Origin: Microbacterium commune
GTDB taxonomy: Bacteria > Actinomycetota > Actinomycetes > Actinomycetales > Microbacteriaceae
Assembly: GCF_014836945.1 (NCBI RefSeq)
Contig: NZ_JACSPX010000001.1
Location: forward strand, 310,001-374,000
Direction: 5' to 3'
DNA: 64,000 nucleotides
In this document: positions 23,269 through 32,035 of the stretch, in pieces
How the letters are laid out: the number at the start of each line of letters is the position of its first letter
Position numbering within the stretch: position 1 is the stretch's first letter
The notes under the pieces: generated by a model
The model's database searches: none
What the model saw: the letters and a program-made list of their open reading frames with translations, nothing else
What the model was told of the DNA's origin: nothing
Translations under genes and position numbers: made by a program

Positions 23269-24401
23269 TTGAGCAGCTTCCGCTCCGCCATCTCTCTCAG
23301 GGACTTGTCGTAAGAGTCGCCCTCGATGGGCTCGGTGAGCACCCAATCCGCGAACTTCTTGACGCCCTCGTCGAATGTGACGTGCGGCGTGAAGCCGAGA
23401 AGCTCCCGCAGCTTCGTCGTGTCGGCGATGTTGTGGCGGATGTCTCCGAGGCGGTACTGCCCGGAAACCGTGACCGGGACCTCGACGCCGTACGCCTTCT
23501 GGAGCGCGGCGACGACATCCAAGACGGTGGTCGCAGTGCCCGCCCCGACGTTGAAGATCTCCCCTGCCGCCGCGGGAACGGTGGAGGCGAGGAACGTTGC
23601 CTCCACGATGTCGTCGATGTAGACGAAATCCCTGCTCTCGAGTCCGTCTTCGAACACGTTGATCGCCTTGCCCTGGCGGATGAGGGTCGAGAAGATCGAG
23701 AGGATACCGGTGTACGGGTTCTTCAGCGACTGCCCGGGTCCGTATACGTTCTGGTAGCGCACCGAGACCGCCTCCTTCCCCAGCGTCGGCATCACGGTCA
23801 TCACCAGCGACTCCTGCATCTGCTTGGTGATCCCGTACACACTCGACGGGTGCAGCTTCGACTGCTCGTCGGTCGGGATGAGTGTCAGGGGCCCCTCACC
23901 GTCGACGTGGACGTCGAAGTCGCCCGCCGCCATATCGGCATCCGCGCGGTGCGACGGGTAGACCGTGCGACCGTCCTCGGTGCGATAGGCGCCCTCTCCG
24001 TAGATCGAACGGGACGACGCGATCACCACGCGACGGACGGAGTTTTCCTCGTTGGCGAGGATGTCGAGTAGCTTGGCGGTGCCCCCGACGTTGGCGTCGA
24101 CATATCGGTCGATCTCGTACATCGACTGGCCCGTGCCGGTCTCAGCGGCGAGATGCACAACGATCGTCGCTCCGTTGATCGCGCGGCGCAGGTCGTCCTT
24201 TGAGGTCACCGTGCCCTCGATCACCTCAGCAACGCCGTCGAGCGATCGGAGCAGCGGAGAAGTCGTCGACGGATCATCTCCATGCACCTGGGAGATGAGC
24301 GAGTCCAGGACCGTCACCGTGTGCCCCGCTTCGACGAAGCGGGCAGCTAGACGCGACCCGATGAATCCGGCTCCGCCGGTGATCAGCACGTGTTCGACCA
24401 T
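23265..24401 (-). CDS. NAD-dependent nucleotide-sugar epimerase/dehydratase
   Basis: A 378-residue extended short-chain dehydrogenase that changes a nucleotide-activated sugar, probably by 4-epimerisation or 4,6-dehydration. The NAD site is [23 protein letters not shown] and the catalytic SSVYGITKQMQ (Ser, Tyr, x3, Lys) are visible, followed by RYQNVYGPGQ and the C-terminal YRLGDIRH often seen in GalE-like and related sugar epimerases. ATG at 24401 has GGAGGC seven bases before it. The substrate cannot be told from sequence; UDP-glucose or UDP-GlcNAc 4-epimerase would fit supply of galactose units to Glf. Confidence 0.88.
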   Translation of the reverse strand: MVEHVLITGGAGFIGSRLAARFVEAGHTVTVLDSLISQVHGDDPSTTSPLLRSLDGVAEVIEGTVTSKDDLRRAINGATIVVHLAAETGTGQSMYEIDRYVDANVGGTAKLLDILANEENSVRRVVIASSRSIYGEGAYRTEDGRTVYPSHRADADMAAGDFDVHVDGEGPLTLIPTDEQSKLHPSSVYGITKQMQESLVMTVMPTLGKEAVSVRYQNVYGPGQSLKNPYTGILSIFSTLIRQGKAINVFEDGLESRDFVYIDDIVEATFLASTVPAAAGEIFNVGAGTATTVLDVVAALQKAYGVEVPVTVSGQYRLGDIRHNIADTTKLRELLGFTPHVTFDEGVKKFADWVLTEPIEGDSYDKSLREMAERKLLK

Positions 24402-24455
24402 GCGAACGCCTCCAGAGATCCTTCTTCGGCACGACGTTCGCGCCGCGCGCACCGC

Positions 24456-25346
24456 TCAGATTGCGAAGATGTGCGCCAGAGTCGATTGTAGTCCAGTGCG
24501 GTTGCCGTACCTGATGACCCCCGGAAGCTCGGTGATGGCGTGAAGCCGTGACATCAGACGTACCTGCGCGGTTCGTGCGGTCTTACCCCACCCCTTGCCA
24601 CGCGCGAGACCAACCGCTTGTCGATAGTACGCACGCTCATCACGGAATCGTCGTCCGTCGAGGAGAGTCTTCTGCGATGCGCTCGACCCATGTCGCCGAT
24701 ACGAGAACACCACCTCCGGAACGAAGACGAGCGTCCCCCCTGCGAACGCGATGTCCATGAGGAGCGCGAGATCCTGGATGATGGGCAGCCCGTCGCGGAA
24801 GTCGATCTCCTTGAGCGTTTGCGTCCGGAAAGTGAGCGAGGGCCAGTAAAGCCAGTCCCCGCGAATCAGGCTCGTCGCCATCTCCTGACCGGTGAGAACC
24901 GCGATGCCATCCACTGGTCTCGGGGCGAGCATCTGCTGCTTGACCCGATCGACGAGCGGCAGGCCCTCGGCCCCGTTCTCGTCGATCACGACGACGCCTG
25001 GCTGAATGACGTCCGCCTGAGGAGCGCGGGCTGCCGCTGCCTTCACGACCCGCAGATACTCGGGATGCATGAGATCGTCGCAGCCGAGGATGGTAATGAA
25101 CGGACTCGACGCACGCCGGATCGCTTCGCGGTAGTTCTCAGTGATTCCCAGGTTCGCCTCGTTGCGCGTGTACTCGACCCGCGGATCGGCCAGCTCGGCG
25201 AAGTACTGCCCCACAGTCTCATCCGGGTAGCAGTCGTCGATGATGATCATGCGCCAGTCGGGATCTGACTGGGCGAGCACGGACTCGACCGTCTTGTACA
25301 GCAGCTCCGGCTCGCCCCAGAAAGGAACGAAGATCTCGTGCGTCAT
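24456..25346 (-). CDS. GT2 family glycosyltransferase
   Basis: A 296-residue GT-A transferase. It shows EIFVPFWGEPELLYKTVESV, the donor-binding IIDDCYPDET and the metal-binding GCDDLMHPEYL near residue 95, and later a conserved YRRHGSSAS. It has no membrane segments and is probably cytoplasmic or peripheral. ATG at 25346 overlaps the stop of the upstream membrane protein gene (ATGA). Donor and acceptor are not evident from sequence. Confidence 0.87.
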   Translation of the reverse strand: MTHEIFVPFWGEPELLYKTVESVLAQSDPDWRMIIIDDCYPDETVGQYFAELADPRVEYTRNEANLGITENYREAIRRASSPFITILGCDDLMHPEYLRVVKAAAARAPQADVIQPGVVVIDENGAEGLPLVDRVKQQMLAPRPVDGIAVLTGQEMATSLIRGDWLYWPSLTFRTQTLKEIDFRDGLPIIQDLALLMDIAFAGGTLVFVPEVVFSYRRHGSSASQKTLLDGRRFRDERAYYRQAVGLARGKGWGKTARTAQVRLMSRLHAITELPGVIRYGNRTGLQSTLAHIFAI

Positions 25347-27316
25347 CTCTTACCTCCGCAGGACGTCACTTTGTAGAGTCGGGCCCCTGGTTCCTCGGCC
25401 ACCAGTGCGACGTAGGACGATCTCCGTAGGTTCTCGACCCCTTCGAAACCGCCTTCGTTTTCCATGAAAGGGCCGCCGTCGAAGTCGAGGATGTACTCGA
25501 CCCCGGTCTGCTTCAATGCCTTGCACATCTCCGGGCTGTCCCCGTCAGCGGCGAAATCCGAGTTGATGATGTCCGCCCAACGAGACTCGTCCATCAGGAG
25601 GTGGGGCATGAGGACCTTGCGTCCGGCCATGCCATACGCGAACGACGTACCCGTCCACGGATCACCGGCGATGACGGCATCCGCCGGAACGTACTCGTCG
25701 AGCTCTTCGAGGAGGTGGTACTCCCCTGGTGAGAGGATCGGACCGCCTGCATCTCTGCCGTCCCCGTAGACGTAATGGATGTCCGCAGCGGCTTGCTTGA
25801 TCGCCGCGTTCGTCTGAGTGGCGGCGATGAGGACGAGCGCGAACACGAGGAGGGCGGGGATACCGTGACCGACTTCGAGGCTGCGCCCGGCTGCACGATG
25901 GATGCGGCGCTTAATCCATCGTGCGAGTGCCATCGCTCCTAGGGCGGCGAGCGGCACCGCTGCCAGTGCCCAGATGCTCGCAAGACGCGGCGGATTGTTG
26001 TACCAGGGCCCGGTCAACCAGGTGCGCAGCGTCTGATTGGCTGATCCGGCGACGACCACGTAAAGGATGGATCCGACCACGGCCATGCCAACAGCGATGG
26101 AGCCCATGTACGTGGGGCGGCGGGCGGCGCGAACGATGCCGAGCACGATCAGCACTGCGAACGCCAGCGCTACCGGGTAGCCGAAGACCGCTGCAGTCAG
26201 CACCTCGCCGATTGCCGTGGCGAGGCTTCCCGTCGCCGGCCAGTAGATCTCGGAGCCTGGTGGACGCACGAAGTGAAGCACCAGCACGCCGGCGCCGGCG
26301 AGAAGCACACTTCCGGCCGCGATCGTGGAGCGGTGCCGCGGCGTCCGGAATCGCCGCCACAGCCACCAGATGAGCGCGACGAGCGCAGGCACGCTGAGAG
26401 CCATGACGGCGAGGAGCGCGCCCGGATGCGCCACTGCGATGCCCGGAGCCAGCAGGATCACGAGGAGTACGCGATCTTGTCGGCGGGTGCCCCCGTGTGG
26501 ACGCATGGCTTCGACGACGGTTGCGATGCCCACCGGGGCCAGTGCCAGACCTAGAAAAAGCGGATAGAGCGTCCCGTAGTGGAGCGGCAGGTATGGGAAC
26601 GCTGGAGTTGCAGCAGCCAGCACGCCGGCAGCCACGGTAATGAGTCGGCTCGAGCCGAAGAGCGTGCGCGCGAGGGCGACGATGCTCAACGGCCAGATGG
26701 CGGCAGCGACGACCAGCACCAGAGCATTGCTCGCCGCAGGGACACCGGACTGGGCGACCTGCGCGATCAGCGAACCCACGGCGTGCCAGCCGGACGGATA
26801 GAACAGCAGATTGCCCGGGGCCGTCATGGACCCCACCCAGAAGGGTGACGCGCTGCCGGTGTCCAGAACGTACTGGATGGCATTCAAGTGGAAGAAGTTG
26901 TCGTAGCGCTGTGCGATCAGCGTGGGTTCGCCGATGCCCTTCGCCACGATCAATCCGATGATCAACAGCGGAAGCGCGATTGCGATGACGTCAGCAACAA
27001 CGCGTTTGCCGTTCATCGGCCTGCGCGTTGCAGCAGGCATCCTTACGCCCACCCAACGCTGCCACGCCCATGCGGCGACGACCGCCACCGCTGTGAGCGC
27101 CGCTACAGGGGCGACGCTCCACTGCACGGAAACCCAGTCCGCCAGAATCGACGCGACCGCTATCAGCGATACGGAGAGCGGTGCCGCGCCCGCCGCCAGC
27201 CACCACCCGCGAAGACGCAGGGCGAAGCCGAGCGCTAGGCCGGGCACGGCCAGTACCGCGACGGTGACCAGGAGTGTCGGGATGAACGCCACCCAGGCGT
27301 CGAGGTTCGCCACCAC
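25343..27316 (-). CDS. DUF6541-type polytopic membrane protein, possible glycosyltransferase or glycan carrier
   Basis: A 657-residue protein with about twelve to fourteen hydrophobic helices and a soluble C-terminal part of about 130 residues (from YHLLEELDEYVPADAVIAGDPWTGTSFAY-like sequence). The layout resembles GT-C fold transferases and the actinobacterial DUF6541 family: YDNFFHLNAIQYV after a loop near residue 150 and FYPSGWHAVG are typical of that family. No catalytic residue can be assigned with certainty. GTG at 27316 has AGGGG six bases upstream. The open frame reaches further but those codons lie within the neighbouring transferase gene. It sits in a coupled row of glycosyltransferases, which supports a role in assembling or moving lipid-linked glycan. 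Confidence 0.72.
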   Translation of the reverse strand: MVANLDAWVAFIPTLLVTVAVLAVPGLALGFALRLRGWWLAAGAAPLSVSLIAVASILADWVSVQWSVAPVAALTAVAVVAAWAWQRWVGVRMPAATRRPMNGKRVVADVIAIALPLLIIGLIVAKGIGEPTLIAQRYDNFFHLNAIQYVLDTGSASPFWVGSMTAPGNLLFYPSGWHAVGSLIAQVAQSGVPAASNALVLVVAAAIWPLSIVALARTLFGSSRLITVAAGVLAAATPAFPYLPLHYGTLYPLFLGLALAPVGIATVVEAMRPHGGTRRQDRVLLVILLAPGIAVAHPGALLAVMALSVPALVALIWWLWRRFRTPRHRSTIAAGSVLLAGAGVLVLHFVRPPGSEIYWPATGSLATAIGEVLTAAVFGYPVALAFAVLIVLGIVRAARRPTYMGSIAVGMAVVGSILYVVVAGSANQTLRTWLTGPWYNNPPRLASIWALAAVPLAALGAMALARWIKRRIHRAAGRSLEVGHGIPALLVFALVLIAATQTNAAIKQAAADIHYVYGDGRDAGGPILSPGEYHLLEELDEYVPADAVIAGDPWTGTSFAYGMAGRKVLMPHLLMDESRWADIINSDFAADGDSPEMCKALKQTGVEYILDFDGGPFMENEGGFEGVENLRRSSYVALVAEEPGARLYKVTSCGGKR

Positions 27317-27324
27317 CCGGCCCC

Positions 27325-28224
27325 TCAGGCCTTGGTCTTGACGTGCGTAACAGCAGGGTTGAACGTAATGCCGTTCAACCACTTGCCCAGAAGGATTGCG
27401 CGCAGCCTCAGCGGGACGCGTCCTCGGTGCAGGCTGACGAAGAGGCGAGCCCCGAACTCGAGGAAGTACAGCAATCCGCGGTGATGCAGCTGCCACGACG
27501 CCTCGTTGCGCACGCCGTAGGCGAACTTCCATAGGCTCTTGCCGTCGACCATGGCAAAGTTCACGCCGCGGTTGTCGCCCATGTCGTGGATGACCACACT
27601 ATCGAGCACCTGAACGCCCGGGCAGCGCTTGCTGAGTCGGAGCGTGTACTCCCGGTCATCGAACCAGATGAAATACTCCGAGTACGGCAGCCCGTATTCG
27701 GCGATCGCCCACCGAGGGATGAGCACCGACACGAAGGAGCAGGCGGTGACCATGACGCTCTTCTGCCCCTTGACGAGCAGCCGACCCCAGTCCCACGTCG
27801 GCACGGGGTTGTTCATCTCGCAGATATTGCCGTCCGTAAATTTCACGACCGAACACGCGAAGGGCACATCCCCGCCGAGTTCATCGACCGCACTCTCGAA
27901 GCCGGATACGAGAGCGGCAAGGGCATCGGGCTGCGGATAGCAGTCGTCGTCCATGATCCAGACGTGATCGGCGCCGGAAGCGTAACCCCGCCGCATGCCC
28001 TCCGCGAACCCTCCAGCACCGCCCGAGTTCGTCGTCATCGTGACGACATGGAGAGGAACCGAGGTCTTCAGGTCGGCGAGGTATTCGTGCGTGCCGTCAG
28101 TGGACGCATTGTCGATGACGAACAACGTCTCAACGGAATGCGTTTGCGCCTCGATGGAGGCAATCACGGTCTTCAGCTTCTCGAGTCGGTTGAACGTCAC
28201 GACGACTCCGGCGACCGTCACCAT
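27325..28224 (-). CDS. GT2 transferase, galactofuranosyltransferase GlfT1-like
   Basis: A 299-residue GT-A enzyme. VAGVVVTFNRLEKL, FVIDNASTDGT, the acidic metal site MDDDCYPQPDA (about 91-101) and FIWFDDREYTLR (about 185-196) match the rhamnosyl/galactofuranosyl branch of bacterial GT2 enzymes, which includes mycobacterial GlfT1 and WbbL. The presence of glf and the rml genes in the same locus fits either a Galf or a rhamnosyl transferase; I favour Galf but cannot prove it. ATG at 28224 has AGAGG eight bases before it and lies seven bases inside the end of the upstream GT4 gene. Confidence 0.83.
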   Translation of the reverse strand: MVTVAGVVVTFNRLEKLKTVIASIEAQTHSVETLFVIDNASTDGTHEYLADLKTSVPLHVVTMTTNSGGAGGFAEGMRRGYASGADHVWIMDDDCYPQPDALAALVSGFESAVDELGGDVPFACSVVKFTDGNICEMNNPVPTWDWGRLLVKGQKSVMVTACSFVSVLIPRWAIAEYGLPYSEYFIWFDDREYTLRLSKRCPGVQVLDSVVIHDMGDNRGVNFAMVDGKSLWKFAYGVRNEASWQLHHRGLLYFLEFGARLFVSLHRGRVPLRLRAILLGKWLNGITFNPAVTHVKTKA

Positions 28225-29975
28225 CCGCTTACCTCTTCCACGAACCACTCCGTCGCATTCTTGCTTCCCAGCAATCTCTTCTCAGCCTTTCGTTCCGCCC
28301 GCCAGAGAGCTTCCCGCGCCTGCTCGTCAGCGACCAGCTCGGCGACCTTCGCCGCCAGCGCACGGGATGCCCTGTGCACATCGCGCGGGGCGAGCGCCGA
28401 TTCGGGGATTATGTCGGCTTGCGCGCCCACGTCCGTCGAGATCACCGGCACGCCGTGTGCGATCGCCTCAAGTGTGGTGAGTGTGAGTCCTTCGTTGTGC
28501 GACGAGACGACCAGCAGGTGCGACTCGTCCAAGGTCTCGGGAACCGGGTGAGTCGACGACCGCCGCTCGATGTGATCTGTCATACCCATCGATCTGGCGA
28601 CATCGTCGACCCAGCTCGCGAGCTCGCCGTCGCCGTGCATGACGAACCGCATCTGAATTCCTCGCGAATGCAGTCGACGTGCCATGTCCACGAACACCTC
28701 GGGCGCCTTCTGCCTGGCCATACGGCCGACGAACGTTACAGTGAATCGCTCGTCGGGCTGCCGAGGTCGGAAGCGAGCATCCTTGAGACTGACCGTCAGG
28801 CCGCCGAGCGGAGCCATCACGACCTTCTCGGAGGGGATCCGCTGCACGTCGGTCATCCACCGCGCAAGGCTCGGCGAGATCACGTGGTGCTTGCCGATGC
28901 TGTCGGAGACAAGCGCGCTGCTCAGCGGATACCCCCCACCCCGATACTCCACGATGTGCGTGGAGTCCACGATCGGAATGCCTGGCCGCGAATCGGCGAT
29001 CCACGCGAGGCGGTCATAGAGCCATTGGTTGTGGTGCACAACGACGCCGCGCACATCGAAGGTGCGCAGGAGCGCTCGCAGCAGCGGCTCGACACCGAGC
29101 GTTTGAGAGCGCGCAGTCGGCTCCGAGAAAGGGATGACCATCGCGCCGTCGAGCTCCGACCGCGTGATCCAGGGTTGATGAGATGCTCTGTTCGTCAGGA
29201 CGATCGGCAGGAAGCCGGCTTCCTGGACGATGCGCACCGTCTCGAACGCCCATCGTTCCGCGCCCCCGAGTTCGAACCAGTGCATGCCGACGATCACGGC
29301 ACGCACGGCGCCGTCTGGAGCGAGGGGAGCCTGCACCGGCCGGTCCAATCCGACTTCTTCGCGAAGGTGCCCCAGGTAGTCCTGCCGAGGGACCATGCGA
29401 GTGAGGGCACGCGAGTGACGCAGCAGGGCGAGGTCGCGTGCTTCGTCGTACAGCAGCGGCGCAGCCGCCTTGACTCGCCGTGCAACCCGGCCCACGAGGT
29501 CAGTGCGTACACCACGAACCGGATCGTGATCGAGCACGATGTCACTTGAGATGTGCAGGTGCCGAGCGCGGTGAGCGATGAGCTCTTCAGCTTCACGCTC
29601 GATGCTCAGAGCTTCTCGGTCTTCGTGCGGGACCAGGCTCGTCATGCGAAGAGTGCGCAAACGCTTTCGGTTCTCTCTGGACAGGCCCGAGAACGTGGTG
29701 TCGTCGGTAGTTCGCGGGTGCGTCTGTTCATCGCCCTCGTAGAGATGGACGTCGAGCTCGCGCTCCGGTGCCATGAGCGCGTGGAAATTCAGCGCCCCGA
29801 CCAGAAGTCGGCGTTCCCGCTCCGAAAGCTGCTCCAACTCGCTCTGGTCAAGTTCGAACACCGTGGGGAGGCCCTGCACCTGGTTGAGTTTCATCTCTTG
29901 ATGGCTTTCTGGATCTGGGGCCGTGCGTACAGATTGGATGAGGCGCGATGGGAGTAGCTGCCGCGCACGACTCAC
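28218..29975 (-). CDS. GT4 family glycosyltransferase with long unrelated N-terminal region
   Basis: A 585-residue protein. The C-terminal 365 residues are a GT-B transferase: HWFELGGAERWAFE at the acceptor loop, VTFVGRMARQKAPEVFVD, and SSHNEGLTLTTLEAIAHGVPVISTDVG, the GT4 nucleotide-sugar motif with both glutamates. The first 220 or so residues are helical, charged and do not resemble a known domain to me; they contain ELDQSELEQLSERER and a segment around VRGVRTDLVGRVARRVK. They could bind a partner or the membrane. The start is uncertain: GTG at 29975 or ATG at 29894 (MKLNQVQG), neither with a strong ribosome-binding site. It is divergent from the second ABC exporter across a promoter-sized gap. 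Confidence 0.85.
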   Translation of the reverse strand: MSRARQLLPSRLIQSVRTAPDPESHQEMKLNQVQGLPTVFELDQSELEQLSERERRLLVGALNFHALMAPERELDVHLYEGDEQTHPRTTDDTTFSGLSRENRKRLRTLRMTSLVPHEDREALSIEREAEELIAHRARHLHISSDIVLDHDPVRGVRTDLVGRVARRVKAAAPLLYDEARDLALLRHSRALTRMVPRQDYLGHLREEVGLDRPVQAPLAPDGAVRAVIVGMHWFELGGAERWAFETVRIVQEAGFLPIVLTNRASHQPWITRSELDGAMVIPFSEPTARSQTLGVEPLLRALLRTFDVRGVVVHHNQWLYDRLAWIADSRPGIPIVDSTHIVEYRGGGYPLSSALVSDSIGKHHVISPSLARWMTDVQRIPSEKVVMAPLGGLTVSLKDARFRPRQPDERFTVTFVGRMARQKAPEVFVDMARRLHSRGIQMRFVMHGDGELASWVDDVARSMGMTDHIERRSSTHPVPETLDESHLLVVSSHNEGLTLTTLEAIAHGVPVISTDVGAQADIIPESALAPRDVHRASRALAAKVAELVADEQAREALWRAERKAEKRLLGSKNATEWFVEEVSGW

Positions 29976-30092
29976 CGAGTCTAGCCGTGACTCTCTTGAT
30001 GACCCTGAACCTCCTCAGTTAGCCCGCTGCGTGGGCTTCTAAGATGGTCAACGGTGCTCGCAGCCCGTGCGAGCAGACGGAGGTCTCCAGCG

Positions 30093-30962
30093 GTGCTCGA
30101 CACCCGCACGAATGATGAAAGCAGGCTGGCCCCGCCCGGCTCACGCCGTGGTCTGGGCGAGGTCTTTCGCCACCGCTATCTGCTTTCCCTGATAGTCCGT
30201 AAAGAAGTGCAGATCCGGTACCGCGGGTCTGTGTTCGGCTGGCTGTGGTCGTATGTGAAGCCGCTCGTTCAGTTCATCGTGTTCTACTTCGCCATCGGCG
30301 TCTTCCTCGGGATGAACGGACGAGTCGAGTTCTTCCCGATCTACCTGCTCGCCGGCATCACCGTGGTGACCTTCTTCAATGAGGCGTTCTCGAACGGCAC
30401 GCGGTCACTCGTCGACAACGCGGCACTGATCAAGAAGATCTACCTACCTCGCGAGATGTTCCCCATCGCCAGCATGCTGATCGCGGCAGTCAACACCCTG
30501 CCCCAGATCCTGGTCGTCATGGTGATCGCGCTCTTCTTCGGGTGGACTCCAAGCGCTCTCGCGGTCGCAGCGATCGTGCTCGCGCTCCTGATCGTCGCCG
30601 TGCTCGCGAGTGGGCTTGGTCTGCTGTTCGGCTCGATCAACGTGACATTCCGCGATGCCCAGAGCTTCGTGGAGATCATCCTCATGATCGCGGTGTGGGC
30701 GTCACCTGTGATGTACGAGTGGACGGCCGTCGCGAACGTCGCGCCCGACTGGATGCTCACGCTGTACCGACTCAACCCCGTGACCGCAGCGGTGGAGCTG
30801 TTCCACTACGGAATCTGGTATCCGCTCGGTCCGTCGAATGCAACGCTTCCCCCCGACATGTGGCTCTACAGCGGATTCGCTCTTCTCATCTCTATCGTGC
30901 TCCTCGTCATCGGGCAGCTCGTCTTCCGTCGACTGGAGGGTCGCTTTGCCCAGGACCTCTGA
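30093..30962 (+). CDS. Second polysaccharide ABC exporter, permease subunit
   Basis: A 289-residue ABC-2 type permease with about six helices. LIVRKEVQIRYRGSVFGWLWSYVKPL is the amphipathic interface helix and first membrane entry typical of teichoic acid and O-antigen exporters, and YLLAGITVVTFFNEAF and IKKIYLPREMFP are further family marks. GTG at 30093 has CGGAGG nine bases before it; the frame opens at 30054 without such a site. It is only distantly similar to the permease at 6102-6917, so this is a separate exporter and not a recent copy. It overlaps its ATPase gene by 17 bases. Confidence 0.92.
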   Translation: MLDTRTNDESRLAPPGSRRGLGEVFRHRYLLSLIVRKEVQIRYRGSVFGWLWSYVKPLVQFIVFYFAIGVFLGMNGRVEFFPIYLLAGITVVTFFNEAFSNGTRSLVDNAALIKKIYLPREMFPIASMLIAAVNTLPQILVVMVIALFFGWTPSALAVAAIVLALLIVAVLASGLGLLFGSINVTFRDAQSFVEIILMIAVWASPVMYEWTAVANVAPDWMLTLYRLNPVTAAVELFHYGIWYPLGPSNATLPPDMWLYSGFALLISIVLLVIGQLVFRRLEGRFAQDL

Positions 30963-31686
30963 ACAATCCGCCCCGCGCATCGTCGTGGATGACGTGCGGA
31001 AGCAGTTCCGGCTTCGCCACACGCACTCGATCAAGGAGACCGCTCTGGCGGCCGTGCGAAGACGACCGCTCAGCACCGAGTTCCGCGCGCTCGACGGAGT
31101 GTCGTTCGAGATCGGTGAGGGAGAGTCTGTCGCGCTGCTGGGCTTCAACGGGTCGGGCAAATCGACCATGTTGAAACTCATCTCCGGAGTTCTCTCTCCC
31201 GACACCGGGCGCGTGCTGACACGCGGTCGGATCGCCGGCTTGATCGAGGTCGGAGCGGGCTTCCACCCCGATCTGTCAGGGCGGGAGAACATCTTCCTGA
31301 ATGCCGCCATTCTCGGGATGGGCAAGAAGGAGACCGAGGCTCGGTTCGATGAGATCGTCGCGTTCAGCGAGATCGAGAAGTTCATCGACACAGAGGTGAA
31401 GCACTACTCCTCTGGTATGTTCCTTCGACTTGCCTTCTCGGTCGCGATTCACACCGAGGTCGACATCCTCCTGATCGACGAGATCCTCTCGGTGGGTGAT
31501 GAGCCGTTCCAGAAGAAGTGCTTGGCTCGGATCCGAGAGTTGCACGCCAAAGGCAAGACTCTCGTCGTCGTCAGCCATGACCTCGACATGGTGTCGAGGC
31601 TGTGCGAACGTGGGATACTGCTCCGCGACGGCAAGGTGCGCTTCGACGGCCCCAGCAAGGAGGCGGTGGAGGTCATGCGGGCATGA
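30946..31686 (+). CDS. Second polysaccharide ABC exporter, ATPase subunit
   Basis: A 246-residue ATPase: Walker A LGFNGSGKST, GLIEVGAGFHPDLSGRENI (the sugar-exporter-specific stretch), signature HYSSGM, Walker B ILLIDEILSVGD. The start is most likely the rare TTG at 30946, because GGAGGG lies five bases before it. No ATG or GTG in a sensible place gives a complete nucleotide-binding domain, and the longer reading from 30838 lies in the permease gene. There is no C-terminal substrate-recognition domain, as with the first exporter. It is the last gene of the main glycan locus on this strand. Confidence 0.9.
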   Translation: MPRTSEQSAPRIVVDDVRKQFRLRHTHSIKETALAAVRRRPLSTEFRALDGVSFEIGEGESVALLGFNGSGKSTMLKLISGVLSPDTGRVLTRGRIAGLIEVGAGFHPDLSGRENIFLNAAILGMGKKETEARFDEIVAFSEIEKFIDTEVKHYSSGMFLRLAFSVAIHTEVDILLIDEILSVGDEPFQKKCLARIRELHAKGKTLVVVSHDLDMVSRLCERGILLRDGKVRFDGPSKEAVEVMRA

Positions 31687-32035
31687 GCCTCAACTACCGC
31701 GTTCCGCGCCCCCAGAAGCCATAATGCGAGACCTCCCGAATCTCAATCCGTTGACTGCTGTTCAACGCGCCGTCGGTGGTCGTCAGCATTTTCCATCACC
31801 CCATTGAGCGCGAGGCGGGCCCATCTCGTCGGCTGAATGAAGCGTGGCTGTCCGAGTTGAAGAGCTCAAGGTATCGAAGCTTACGGCGGCGATCCGCTCG
31901 CCGAACGTCAGGCCGCGAACGTCTCTTCGGAGAGCCGGGGCTGCAGGGCGCATCCCCGAGGTCATTCGCGCAGAGATCGCTGCGGATCGGATCGTCGCCA
32001 GCCGAGCCTGATGAGGATCAGCTTGAGACCGACTC
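31687..32035. other. Stretch of 349 bases without a convincing gene; probable edge of the glycan locus
   Basis: Between the second ABC ATPase and the next, oppositely oriented transferase I see no gene with good codon bias, no clear terminator hairpin and no repeat. Short frames exist: a 27-codon one from ATG 31721, and a 55-residue one from GTG 31844 to TGA 32011 with a helical-looking end. Neither has a ribosome-binding site. Base composition is patchier than in the flanking genes, so this may be the decayed remains of a former gene at the border of the variable locus. Confidence 0.5.

Noticed and set aside
31844-32011. Possible small gene of 55 codons, helical end
   Set aside because: No ribosome-binding site, an in-frame stop just upstream, mixed codon bias and no recognisable family. 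Kept only as part of the gene-poor stretch.
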